A stretch of 64,000 nt of DNA. Source: Arthrobacter sp. B3I4. GTDB taxonomy: Bacteria; Actinomycetota; Actinomycetes; Actinomycetales; Micrococcaceae. The translations under genes and the position numbers were made by a program. The stretch lies in assembly GCF_030816855.1 (NCBI RefSeq), contig NZ_JAUSYK010000001.1, forward strand, positions 3,224,001-3,288,000. Direction: 5' to 3'. Shown here one piece after another: positions 48,460 to 59,200 of this stretch; position 1 is the stretch's first letter, and each line of letters starts with the position of its first letter. Below the pieces are notes generated by a model, which saw only the letters and a program-made list of their open reading frames with translations, did not search any database and was not told the DNA's origin.

Positions 48460-50900
48460 GGCGTAGTACGGCTCTTCCTGGCTGTTCCCTCTGGTTCCCG
48501 GTGCGGACCGGGCTCCACTGTACTAGCTGGAGCGCTCCGTTTCCGGCCGGGACGCGGAGCCCGGAGGCCGCGCAGCGTCAGGGCGGCCCGGCCCTCGGCC
48601 AGCAGCGAGCGCGGCGAGAAGCGGGCCTGCTGCCGCCGCCAGAATCCCAGTGTTCCGGTCATTTCCTTGACCGAACCGTCCACGATCTCCCAGTACTGCC
48701 GGACCTGGTCCTCGCTGGGCTGCCCGGCGCCAAAGGTGGCGGCGTCGGCACGGCGGGCGAGCAGCGCCGTCGTGCCCTGGCTCGCGGGGAAGGCTTCGCC
48801 GAGCACGACGGCGGATTCCCGCCGGGTGGCGCGGCTGTCCACGCCGGCGCCGAGGTCGGTGGCAAGGCTCAGGACCTCGTTCCAGCCGCCGCCGACGCGC
48901 TGGGCCGGGTGCCCCTCGGTGAAGCGTGCCTTGCGGCGCCGGGATTTCAGCCACGCGATAAGCAGCAGCGGCAGTGCGATCACGGCGGCCGGGATCAGCG
49001 CCATGCCGATCGCGGCGAGCAGCGGGCCCCAGAACAGCCACGGGTTGTTCTTCTTCTCGTCGGCGTCGAGGGCGTCCGGCGAGGAGTCCGGCGGCAGCTC
49101 GGCCGGCTCCTGCGGCGGGGGCGGTGGCTGGAGGACCTGCGGCTTGGGCTTGGACTTGTTCTCCGGGTCCGGCGGAATCGGCACGTTGTCCTTCGGCGGG
49201 GTGGGGTCAAAGGAAACCCAGCCAACCCGGTCGAACGCGACCTCCACCCACGCGTGGACGTCCTTGCCGGTGATCTTCACAACGCCCGCGCCGTTTTCCG
49301 GGCTTTTAGGGTCTGGATAGAACCCCATCACCACGCGGGACGGGATGCCGAGGTGGCGCAGCATCAACGACATCGCCACCGCGTACTGTTCGTCATCCCC
49401 GAGCATCTGCTTGGCGGTGAGCAGGCTGCGGATGCGGTTGGCGCTGTGGCCGGAGACGCTGGGCAGCTGCCCGTCCGCAATCAGGCCGTTGCTGAAGGCG
49501 CCCGTCTTTTGGAAGTGTGCCTCGACCTGGCGGACCCGGTCGATTGCGGTGGGCGCGTCGGCGGCCAGGTCGTTGGCCTGCGAGCCAACCACGGGCGGCA
49601 CCTCGGCCGGTTCCGGCAGGGTGTCCTTCGCGAAGTCGTACTGGGTCAGCTGGCCGTGCTCGAGTTTGGCCGGGTCGGCGACCTGGACGCTGTAGCTGTC
49701 GCCCTTGCCGAGGCCGCGGGTGGTCACGGCGGTGTCCGTCCCGGAGTTGAAGTACAGCCCAGCGGCGGCGCCTGAGCCGTCACGGGCGAAACTGATGCCG
49801 GTGGTTTTGCGGCCGCCCGGAAGGAAGTAGCCCTGGTAGTCCTCGATCGTGATGTCCAGGGTGTAGTTGCTGGTCGGCACGGTGCCGGTGGAGTCCGCGA
49901 GGGTGTTGAGGGATTTCGCGTCGCCCACTTTACTGAAGCTGCCCGAGCCGTTCGGGTCCATGTTGTAGTTGGTGCCGTTGAAGGCATCCAGCGCGGCGAG
50001 CCGGACCCTGCCGTCCTTGGGCAGGCCCTTGACCACGAAGAGGCTGTCGTCCTTTTTGTCTTTGACGAAGTTGCGGAAGCTCGCCAGCGGGGTGACGTAG
50101 TCCTTGGGGTCAAAGGGCGGCACGATGGTGTTGCGCAGCACCTTCCGGTCGTCACCCGCCGCCAGCAGCGGAGAGGTAACGGCGGTGATGCCGACGGCGA
50201 CTGCGACCACCGCGGCGGCGGTGCCGGCCCGGCGGAGCCGCGCAGTCCGGGCAGTCGTCTGGTCTGTGTCCGGTCGGTTCACCGAGACCGTACGGGTGTC
50301 GCTGCGGCGCAGGACGTCGCGGCGGAAGCTGGCCCAAGCGACCGCGACGACGGTCAGGGCGATGCCGCGCTCCACGGTGAGGAAACCGGCGCTGGTGCTG
50401 AAGGCGATGCCGGTGATGAACAGCACCAGCACCGGCAACAGCGGCCAGTACGGGTTCTTCAGGCGCCAGATCAGGAGCCCGGCAGCGAGGGCTGTCAGCA
50501 GGGAGCTCAGGAACGGCACGATCAGGGTGCCGCCGGCGGTTCCCACCGGCACGCCGACGGTGAGCATGTCTTTCCAAGCAAAAACCACGCCCGCCAGCAG
50601 GGTCTGCATCGACTCCAGGCTGGGCAACACGACGGCGATCGACGCCTGCGGGACGGCGAGGGCCGTGCCGAAGACCAGGTAGGCGGCCAGCGCCAGCGCT
50701 GCGGTGGTCAGCGCTCCGAGCCGGAAGTGCACTGTGGCCGCGGCGACGCCGAGGCCCAGCAGGATGCCGCCGAACCCGGCGATGAGGTAGTAGGGATCCC
50801 CGCCGAAGCTGAGGCTGAAGCCCAGGACGCCGAGCCCGAGCAGCACGGTGAGCGCGGCGGCGTCGAGCGCGTAGTCCCGGAACCCCGGTGCGGTGCTCAT
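48456..50900 (-). CDS. TgpA-like DUF3488 / transglutaminase-like membrane protein with degenerate active site
   Basis: 814 residues. The N-terminal half is a membrane domain of six or so helices (DUF3488/TgpA_N type), the middle about 400-620 is the extracytoplasmic transglutaminase-like fold, then a Pro-rich linker, a membrane helix (about 660-690) and a cytoplasmic tail. The core reads LGDDEQYAVAMSLMLRHLGIPSRVV, where usual members have a Cys before the E/Q-Y/F-A (GxCEQYA); here it is Asp. The His (GKDVHAWVEV) and Asp (SFDPTP) are kept. It probably works as a binding rather than cross-linking protein. TgpA proteins stand beside DUF58 and MoxR genes in most bacteria, as here. Confidence 0.85.
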   Translation of the reverse strand: MSTAPGFRDYALDAAALTVLLGLGVLGFSLSFGGDPYYLIAGFGGILLGLGVAAATVHFRLGALTTAALALAAYLVFGTALAVPQASIAVVLPSLESMQTLLAGVVFAWKDMLTVGVPVGTAGGTLIVPFLSSLLTALAAGLLIWRLKNPYWPLLPVLVLFITGIAFSTSAGFLTVERGIALTVVAVAWASFRRDVLRRSDTRTVSVNRPDTDQTTARTARLRRAGTAAAVVAVAVGITAVTSPLLAAGDDRKVLRNTIVPPFDPKDYVTPLASFRNFVKDKKDDSLFVVKGLPKDGRVRLAALDAFNGTNYNMDPNGSGSFSKVGDAKSLNTLADSTGTVPTSNYTLDITIEDYQGYFLPGGRKTTGISFARDGSGAAAGLYFNSGTDTAVTTRGLGKGDSYSVQVADPAKLEHGQLTQYDFAKDTLPEPAEVPPVVGSQANDLAADAPTAIDRVRQVEAHFQKTGAFSNGLIADGQLPSVSGHSANRIRSLLTAKQMLGDDEQYAVAMSLMLRHLGIPSRVVMGFYPDPKSPENGAGVVKITGKDVHAWVEVAFDRVGWVSFDPTPPKDNVPIPPDPENKSKPKPQVLQPPPPPQEPAELPPDSSPDALDADEKKNNPWLFWGPLLAAIGMALIPAAVIALPLLLIAWLKSRRRKARFTEGHPAQRVGGGWNEVLSLATDLGAGVDSRATRRESAVVLGEAFPASQGTTALLARRADAATFGAGQPSEDQVRQYWEIVDGSVKEMTGTLGFWRRQQARFSPRSLLAEGRAALTLRGLRAPRPGRKRSAPASTVEPGPHREPEGTARKSRTTP

Positions 50901-52150
50901 GCGGCCGCCTTCCTCAGCACGATGGCCAGCTCGGAGAGGTCCCCCAGGGTGAGCACCGTGAGGTCCGCGATGTTGGCCCGGGCCGGTGCGGCGCCGGACT
51001 GGATCCGGACGGCCAGGCTGCGCACGCCCGGCGGCACGGAGGCCGAAGCGGAGCGCAGTTGTGTGGGGGTGACGTTGCTGCCCACGACGAAAAACACCAC
51101 GGAGGCGTTGGGGACGGTGTCGGCCAGGGTCCGGGCGAGGTCGACGGCGGTCTTGCGTTCCGGTACGCCGATGATCCGGGTCATGTCATCGAGCAGGTTG
51201 CGGCCGGTTTCGCAGCGCAGTGGTCCTTTATGGGTGAGGACGTCGAGGTCGCGTTGTTCCCGGATGGCCTGCAGTCCGATCGAGGCGGCGGCGGAAATGG
51301 CCAGTTCGAACTCCTCCTCGGAGGCGTATTCGTCGGTGTTGGTGGAGAGCGAGATGGCCAGGTGGGAGCGGCGGGTTTCCTCGAACTGGCGGACCATGAG
51401 CTTGCCGCTCCGGGCCGTGGTCTTCCAGTGGATGTGCCGGCGGTCATCGCCGGGCACATAGTCGCGCAGCGCATGGAAGGAGACGTCGGCGCTGGAGAGG
51501 TCCGTGGTGGGCATGCCCTCAAGGTCACGGATGAAGCCGGCGGCGGAGCCGGCCAGGGCCACGGTCCGGGGGTGCACGAACAGGTCTTCGGGTTCGGTCC
51601 AGAGCACTTGGCGGCGGAGCAGGTGCAGGGGGTCGGCGCGGACGGAGCGGACCGGGCCCACCACGATCACGGCGCGGCGGGCGGTGGGGATGGTGAAGAG
51701 GTCCTCGTGCACCTGTCCGGGCTTCATCCGAGGCAGGTGGAACACGGCTGTGGCGGTGCCCACCGGCAGTTCCAGGGTGGCGGGCAGCAGCGGCCGGGCT
51801 GAGGTGTTGGAGACGGCGATGCTGCCGACCGCGCTGTCACCTACGGCGACGCGGGTGCGCGCGAGGTCCAGCTGCACGCCGTAGGAGGACCGGCCCAGGA
51901 TGAAGCCGACCGCCAGGACGAACAGCACGAACGCGGCCAGGGCCGCCGCCGTGGCTTCCTGCCAGCCGTAGGCCTGGCCGAGGACCCACAGCCCAACCGA
52001 GGCGGCCAGCACGGACCAGCCAAGCCCGCTCACCACGGACACGACCGGAACGGCGTGCCGGCGGACGCGTTGCCGGACGGCGCGCCCGGCGGGGGCGAGC
52101 GCCAGGGCGGCGGTGCCTCTGGCCTCGGCCCAGACGGCGGAGCGGGACAT
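50897..52150 (-). CDS. DUF58 domain protein
   Basis: 417 residues. Two membrane helices in the first 80 residues (VLAASVGLWVLGQAYG, LAAFVLFVLAVGFILG), a beta-sandwich region and the DUF58 signature FHALRDYVPGDDRRHIHWKTTARSGKLMVRQFEE at about 210-245. The remainder resembles a von Willebrand factor A-type fold (SSADVS, STNTDEY) as is usual. DUF58/YeaD-like proteins with MoxR and TgpA form a chaperone-like assembly; exact role unknown. ATG 52150 has AAAGG about 10 nt upstream. Overlaps the TgpA-like gene by ATGA; 85 bp before it (upstream) lies the MoxR gene. Confidence 0.9.
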   Translation of the reverse strand: MSRSAVWAEARGTAALALAPAGRAVRQRVRRHAVPVVSVVSGLGWSVLAASVGLWVLGQAYGWQEATAAALAAFVLFVLAVGFILGRSSYGVQLDLARTRVAVGDSAVGSIAVSNTSARPLLPATLELPVGTATAVFHLPRMKPGQVHEDLFTIPTARRAVIVVGPVRSVRADPLHLLRRQVLWTEPEDLFVHPRTVALAGSAAGFIRDLEGMPTTDLSSADVSFHALRDYVPGDDRRHIHWKTTARSGKLMVRQFEETRRSHLAISLSTNTDEYASEEEFELAISAAASIGLQAIREQRDLDVLTHKGPLRCETGRNLLDDMTRIIGVPERKTAVDLARTLADTVPNASVVFFVVGSNVTPTQLRSASASVPPGVRSLAVRIQSGAAPARANIADLTVLTLGDLSELAIVLRKAAA

Positions 52151-52162
52151 ATCGATACCTTT

Positions 52163-52212
52163 GTTCGTGCGCGGTGCGGGTGTTCGTGCGGGTGTTCGTG
52201 CGCGGTGCGGGA
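52163..52212. repeat. short tandem repeat in the moxR-DUF58 gap
   Basis: GTTCGTGCGCGGTGCGGG appears at 52163 and again at 52195, with a shortened unit GTTCGTGCGGGT between. It fills most of the 85-bp gap between the two genes and may come from slippage; it sits in the leader of the DUF58 gene. Confidence 0.6.
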
Positions 52213-52235
52213 GGTGGTCGGCGGAGGCGTGCCGT

Positions 52236-53207
52236 TTAGACCAGGGCCCGCTGCTGCGGTGCGGCGACGTCGGCCAGCACGCGGGTCAGGACCGCCTCCG
52301 CGGTGGCGCCGGAGAACTCGGCTTCCGGATCCATCACCAAGCGGTGCGTCCAGACGACGGCGGCAAGGTCCTTCACGTCGTCGGGCAGCACGAAGTTCCG
52401 GCCCTGCGCCGCGGCCCAGACCTTGGCGGCGCGGACCATGTCCAGCGCACCGCGGACGGACACGCCCAGGCGGGTCTCCGGGGCGTTGCGGGTCTCTTCG
52501 CAGAGCCGGGAAATGTATTCCAGCACTGCGGTGTCCACGTGGGTGGTGGCCGCGAGGTCCGCCATGTCCGCGACGGCCTGGGTGGTGATCACCGCGGTGA
52601 TTTCCCTGGACCGGTCCTTGAGGTTAGCGCCGCCGAGCAGCTGAACCGTGGAAGCGTGGTCCGGGTAGCCGATGGAGGTCTTGATCAGGAAGCGGTCCAG
52701 CTGGGCCTCGGGCAGCCGGTAGGTGCCGGCCTGTTCGATCGGGTTCTGCGTGGCCATAACCATGAAGGGCCGGCCGGCCTCGTAGGTGGCGCCGTCCACG
52801 GTCACCCGGGATTCCTCCATCACTTCCAGCAGCGCCGACTGGGTCTTGGGCGAGGCGCGGTTGATTTCGTCGGCGAGGACGATGTTGTTGAAGATCGGGC
52901 CCTTGTGGAACTCGAACCTCTGCGTCTTCTGGTCGTAGATGGTCACACCGGTGACGTCCGAGGGCAGCAGGTCCGGAGTGAACTGGATGCGGTTGTTGGA
53001 GCCCTGGACCGTGGCAGCGAGCGCCCGGGCCAGCGACGTCTTGCCCGTGCCGGGGGCATCCTCGAACAGCACATGCCCCTCGGCGAGCATCGCGGTGAAG
53101 GTCAGCCGGATGACGTGTGACTTGCCGAGCACCGCCTGGCCGACGTTTGCGACGAGCTTTTCGAAGGTGCCGGCAAACCATTCGGCCTGTTCGGTGGTCA
53201 TGGTCAT
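52236..53207 (-). CDS. MoxR family AAA+ ATPase
   Basis: 323 residues. Walker A DAPGTGKTSLARAL at about 50, Walker B IVLADEINRASPKTQSALLEVMEE at about 105-125, sensor ATQNPIEQAGTYRLPEAQLDRF and the Arg-rich segment VSVRGALDMVRAAK. This is the MRP type of MoxR ATPases, predicted chaperones for von Willebrand-factor-like or DUF58 partners. ATG 53207 (or 53201) lies close to an AGAGGA site. It follows the giant surface-protein gene by 85 bp on the same strand, and comes before DUF58. Confidence 0.92.
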   Translation of the reverse strand: MTMTTEQAEWFAGTFEKLVANVGQAVLGKSHVIRLTFTAMLAEGHVLFEDAPGTGKTSLARALAATVQGSNNRIQFTPDLLPSDVTGVTIYDQKTQRFEFHKGPIFNNIVLADEINRASPKTQSALLEVMEESRVTVDGATYEAGRPFMVMATQNPIEQAGTYRLPEAQLDRFLIKTSIGYPDHASTVQLLGGANLKDRSREITAVITTQAVADMADLAATTHVDTAVLEYISRLCEETRNAPETRLGVSVRGALDMVRAAKVWAAAQGRNFVLPDDVKDLAAVVWTHRLVMDPEAEFSGATAEAVLTRVLADVAAPQQRALV

Positions 53208-53292
53208 GGCGTAGTCCTCTTCTGTTGCGGGTGAAAGTACGTTGCGGCCGGCCGGGCTGGGGTCCGCCCGGCGGCTAGTTTAGTGGGCGGCA

Positions 53293-56200
53293 TCAGCAGG
53301 CTCCGACGCCGGGGCCGCGGACATCCACCGTCGTCCACTTCACGTACCAGCCCGGGTGCGGGCCGCCGTTCATCTTGTACCACTTCTCGTTGTGGTTGTA
53401 GATATCGCTCCAGCACGGCGTCGGAATCCAGCCGTCGGAGGTGGAGACCCAGTTGGCGTCGTCACCGCCGCACTGGGCTCCGTTGGCGTCCCGGTAGTAC
53501 CGGTCCGGAACGCCGGGTTTACCCGGGCAGCTGTTGTTGTCCGCGGCCTTGACCCGGACTTCCGTCAACGGAGGAGCTGGGTCTTTTCCGCTGGTGGCGT
53601 TCGCCGAGTCCGCAGCGCCGCAGACGACTGTGCAGGCACGGACCTTGAGGTTCTTGGTGGAACTCCACGCGCCCGTGTCGCGGTCGTACCTGTTGGCCAG
53701 GCCCACGCTGGTCCAGCCTCCGCCTTCATAGCTGACCTCGAAGTGATCGAGGTTTCGGCCGCCGTCGTTGGCGGGATTGGACCAGGTCCAGTGCACCTGC
53801 TGCGTGGTGGATCCTTGAGCGGACAGCACCGGGGCACCGGGCGGCCCGTAAGGGTTGGCAGTGCCGATGGCTTTGCCATCGCCGGAGACGTTGTTTTTCG
53901 TGGACGTCGCGATGATGTTGATGGTGACGTTCTGCCCGTTCGGCAGCCCGCCGATCGTTCCGCCACCGGCGGCGATGGGGCCGCTCTGGCCGCTCGAGGC
54001 GCGGTAGCTGTAACGGATCTCCGTGTCCTGGGATCCGTTTCGCTGAGCAGCATTGAGCGGCGTGAAGGTCACATCCACCTGGCCGGGGTTACCAGTTGCT
54101 TTGGCGGTACCGCTGGTCACGGTTCCGGGTTTGCCGGCAGCGCGCACTGGCGCGGACTGCGGGCTGGTTCCCGACGTTCCGGCCTTGTTGGTGGCTGCCA
54201 CCGTGAACGTGTAATCGGCCTCAGAGTTGTCCACCGTGACGTTCTGCGAGGTGCCGGCCACCTGTTGGCTCGTCAGTACGGCACCGCCGCGCAGGGTTGT
54301 CAGCGTGTAGGAGGAGACGGCGTCGCCGTTATTGTTCGGCGCCGCCCAGCTGACCCTCAGCTGGCTTTGGGCCCCGACCGGTTGGGCGGCGGAGGCGCTC
54401 GGTGCCGCCGGAGTGAGGGGCGCGCCGGCGGGCGTCTCGGCAGCGGAGTAAGCGCTCCATTCGGAAGGGTCTTTCGCGTCGTTGCGGGCCAGGACGCGGA
54501 CCTTGTACGCCACGCCGTTCGTCAGGCCCTTCCAGACGTAGCTCACCGCGGTGAGGTTCTGGACCTGGGCGTTTTGCCCTGCCGGCGCCGGTGAGATTTC
54601 CAAGTCGTAGGACTTGATCGCGGAGCCCTTCGAGGCCGGAGCCGTCCAGTTCACGGTCAGCTGTTTGTCGCCGAATTTCAGCGACGGCGCGGCCGGGGTG
54701 TCCGGCTTGACGTCCGGGCGCACTTCGGCCGAGGCCGGGGACCGCTCCGACTGGTCGATGGCGTTCGTGGCCGTGACCTGGAAGTGGTACTTGGTGTTGT
54801 TGGTCAGCCCGTTGAGGGTGCACGAGTTGGCCGGGCAGTCCTGGCTGTAGCCGCCCTCTCCGTAGACCGTGTACTTCGTGATCGGCGAACCACGGTCCGC
54901 CGGCGGCGTCCAGGTCAGCAAGGCGGTCCGGTCCCCCACACTTTGCGCCTGCGGCGTACCGGGTGCCAGCGGCTTGTCCTTGACGTTGAGGCGCACGCGC
55001 GCCGTCGCGTAGCGGGAGGAATCCCCGGTCTTGTCGGCGACGGTGTAGGAGACCACCATGGTCCCTGACGCGGCCGGGGTGACCCCCACGCTGTCGCCGT
55101 TTGCTTTGACGATTCCGGATCCGGTCTCGGGAACCGCAGAGATGATCTTCAGCGCCGTTTCCGGGAAAGGGTTGGCGTCATTCGCCAGCACGTTGACGGA
55201 GACCGGTTTGCCGACGGCGGCATTGTCCTCGACGTCGTCGTTGGCCACCGGCTTGGGCCGGTTGGAGGCCGTGACGGCCAGCTGGTAGGTGGCCGTGGTC
55301 TCAAGGCCGCGGCGGTCTTTGGCCTTGACCTGGACGGCCCCGGTTGTTCCTGCGTTGGTCCCGTCCTTGGCCGAGGCCTTGAGGGTCTTCCCGTCGATGC
55401 TTACGTTGAATCCGGCCGGAACGCTGCCGGCCAGCTCGTACTTCATGCTGCCGAGGTCGCCGTCATCCGGGTCAGTCGTGAGCTTTTCCAGGTCGGTCCC
55501 CGCGGTGTCGCCCTTGGGCACGTCCAGCTGGCTGCCCAGCAGCACTGGCGGGTTGTTCCGGTTGGGGTCCGGGAGCACCTTGGTGCGGATACTTAAGGTG
55601 GATTTCAGGCCGGCCGGGTCGTCCGGTCCGGTCCCGTCGGTGACCTCAAAGCTGAGTGAACCGGGGCCGACGTAGTCCTTCCCGGCGGTGTATTTGAGAG
55701 CCGTGCCGCCGTTGGCCACGGAGTCCGAGCCGTCGGCGCCGATCAGTTTGATCCGGTCCGTCTGGGTAAGGCGTGGCGTGCGCCCGTCGCGGACCTTCAC
55801 CCATTCCTTGAGGTCAACGGTGACCGACTGCCCGGCCACGACTTCGATGACCTCGTCCTTGGCCAGGGTGGGCACCTGCTGGCCCAGGCCCGGGACCCAG
55901 ATGATGGCGGTGGATTTCTGGCCGTCGACGTCCTCGACGGTGTACGGGATCAGCTGCGGCGCCTCGGTGAGCTCCACAATCATGTTGCCGTCGGTCCCGG
56001 GCCGGGCGGTTTTGGCCTCGGCGGCGACCTTGAGGTTCTCGCCCACGCCGTCCGGGTCCTCATCGTTTTTGAGTACGGGAACGTCGACGGCGGTCTTGCC
56101 GAGGGTCTGCGCCGACGTTACCCGGTCATCCCGGGCGATCGGTGCCTGCAACGGCACGTCCTTTTGCACCTTGACGGCTATTGCCGCCTGCGCCTGCGCG

Positions 56201-59200
56201 CCGCGGTCGTCGGCGACGGTGTAGCGGACGTTGTCGGTGCCCTCTTGGCCGGGCGCCAGCAGAATGATGCGGCCGCTTTGCTTGCTGACCGTTGCCTGCA
56301 GCTCGGGGGCCGCTTCGACGCCGTTGGCAAGGATGCGGATCGGGTCGCCGTCCGGGTCGGTGTCGTTGCCCGTGGCGTCCACCGCGATCTGGCGTCCCGG
56401 CCGGACCTTTATCTCGTCATCCACCGGAGTGGGTTTCTGGTTGGTGTCGCCGCGCGGGGCGATGCCCACGGTGACGGTGCCGGTGTTCACGGCACCTTGC
56501 CGGTCCACCACCTTGTAGCGGAAGGTATCGGTGCCCGCTCCGTCGCCGGCGGCGGTGAAGTCGATGAAGTTGCTGCCCACTGTCGCGGTGCCCATCGAGG
56601 GCGTGCTGTCGATGCCGGTCAGCTGGACCGAGTCGCCGTCGGGGTCAATGCCGTCCAGTTCCACCGGGATCCGCACGGTGCCGGCCGCTACCACCCGGGC
56701 GGTGACGTTTTTGGGCTGCGGGCGGGAGTTCTGCGCGCCCTCCAGCGGCAGGATGTGGATGGTGACGGCGGCCGCGCTTTTCTGGCCCTGCGGGTCCACG
56801 GCGTTGTAGATCGCCCGGACGGTTTTGGGCACCGGGCCGGCGATGAAGCGCAGCGCGTTCTCAGAGACGAAGCTCTTGCCGTCAGCCTCGGGCACCGGCT
56901 GCGGCAGGACGGGGTCCACGCTCAGTTTTTCGCCCTGCGGGTGGGTGTCGTTGGCCAGCACCGGGATGGTGACGACGTCGTTGACGCGCACGTTCACCTC
57001 GTCCGGTTTGGGCTGCGGCGCCTCGACGACGGCGGGAGCCGGGACCGGCACAACGGAGACGCTGCCGGTGGCCGACTTGGTGCCGTTGGACATGGTGTAG
57101 CGGAAGGTGAAGGGGTCCTTGCTGCCGAGCACGTCGGTGACCCGGAGGACGCTGTGGTCGATAACACTGACCGAGGCGGTAGCGTTTTCCGGCAGCTGCA
57201 CCGACTGCAGGACCAGCACTCCCCCGGCCGGGTCCGAGTCGTTGGCGAGCGGATCGACCAGCACGCTACCGCCCACCGGCATGAGCGCCAGGTCGTGCAC
57301 TGCCACCGGGCTGCCGGCGTCTTTGCCGGACTCCACGTCGACGCGGATCAGTCCCTGGGTGCTTTGCGGGCCGTTGCTGGCGAGATAGGTCAGGTACACC
57401 GGACCGGGGGTGTCGCTGCGGAAGGTGAAGGTTCCGCCGTCGGTGACGGGGCCCAGCTGCGCCGGCCCGGCGGCTTCCACCTGGGCGAGGCGCAGCGCGC
57501 CGCCGTTGGGGTCGGTGTCGTTCTTCAGCGGGGCGATGACCAGGTCCTGGCCGGCGACGGCGGTGACGTGGTCTGCGTTGACCACCGGCTGCAGGGCCCC
57601 CGGAGGCTGGACGTTCACGGTGACCTTGCCGGTGGTAGTGGCGCGGCCGTCCCAGACGGTGACCGTGACGGTCTTTTTGCCGGGGGCGGCACCGGAATCC
57701 TGATAGCTGAGCAGGCCGTCGCGGCGGACCTTGACCTGGTCTTGGTCGTTGTCTGCCTTGGCGTCCATGAGCACCAGGTCGTCGCCGTCGGGGTCGGTCC
57801 AGTCGGTGAGGATGTTCTGGCTGACCGACTTGCCCTGCTCTACCAGCAGGGTGGTGGGTTCGCCGCGTTTGAACAGCGGGGGCTTGTTCTCCTCCGGGCC
57901 CACCACGCTGAGGGCGATGCTGCCGCCGGCGGAGAGGCCGCGGCCATCCGCGGCGTTGTAGCCGATCGTTTCGGTTCCGGGCTTCGCGTCGGCCGGGACC
58001 GTGATTTGGAAGGCCGTGCCGCCGTAGATGCTCTCCATGCTGCCGGATTTGGCGCCGTTGCCGGCCAGCGAGGCGGTGAGGACGTCGCCGTCGGGGTCGG
58101 AATCGTTGTCCAGCACGGACAGAACGGTGGTGCGGCCGGGCCGGACGCCGACGGCGTCGGGCTTGGTTTCCGGGGGCCGGTTGGGCTTGGTGCGGTCCGG
58201 CAGGATGTTGATGGTGTTGTTGTCCGCGGACTCCTGGTCCTGGTCGTTGGACTGGTTCTTGGGCGGGATGACGTCGTCCCAGTTGTTCACCAGCAGCATG
58301 TTCTGGTTCACCAGCCACACGTTGCCCGAGTTCACATCGTTGAGCACCACCAGGTCGCGGTTCACCCGAAAGACGTACGACGGCGACGCACTGGCTTTGG
58401 GCACCGCGACGGTTTTGTCGTCGGCGTCGTTTTCGCAGTCGCGGACGTACTTGTTCGCCCCCGACCAGGCCGCATGCATGCACCCGCCCAGTTGCACCGG
58501 TGCGGCCGGCACGCCCTGGCCGCCGAAGGTCACCGTCCGCGCCGTCGAACCGTCCAGCGGCTGCTCCAGCAGCGCTTTCGGCGTGGCCACCGCCACGGTA
58601 TCCGCGGCCGGACCGGGCTGCTGCAGTTTCGCGTCCCGCGCCTCCGCCAAGGCCAGTTCGCGCCCGCCCGGCAGGAACAGCTTCCCCCGGCCGGCGTCCA
58701 GCACCACCGGTTGGTCGCCCACCACGGTCAGCTGGAGGCTGCCGGCGCCTTTCAGGCCATCCCAGGTGCTGGCCTGCGACTCCGCCACGGCCCCTTGGCC
58801 GTCCACGCTCGTTACGGTCACCCGGCCGGCCTTCGGATCGACGCTGTAGATCCTGTCATCGGCCCCGACCACGGAGACGGTCCCCTGTTCGCCGTTCAGG
58901 ACCGGCTCCGAATTTTCGGCGTCAAAGCCGTTCAACGTCGACGGCGAAAGCGCCCAGACCGAGCCCTTGGCCGTATCCGTCACCGCGATGACTTTCGATC
59001 CGAAACTGACCTCGGCGGACCCGGGCAGCTTCTTGTCCCCGCCCAGCCGCATCTGCGCCGCCGACACCGGGTTCAGGGTCGCCCCGGACGCGTCATCAAC
59101 AAACACCGTCCCGGCATCCTGCAGCACATCAAAGGACGTGGACGCCGGAGTGACTGCGCCGTCGAGCACCCGCGACGGGTAATTCAGCCGCCCGACCGCG

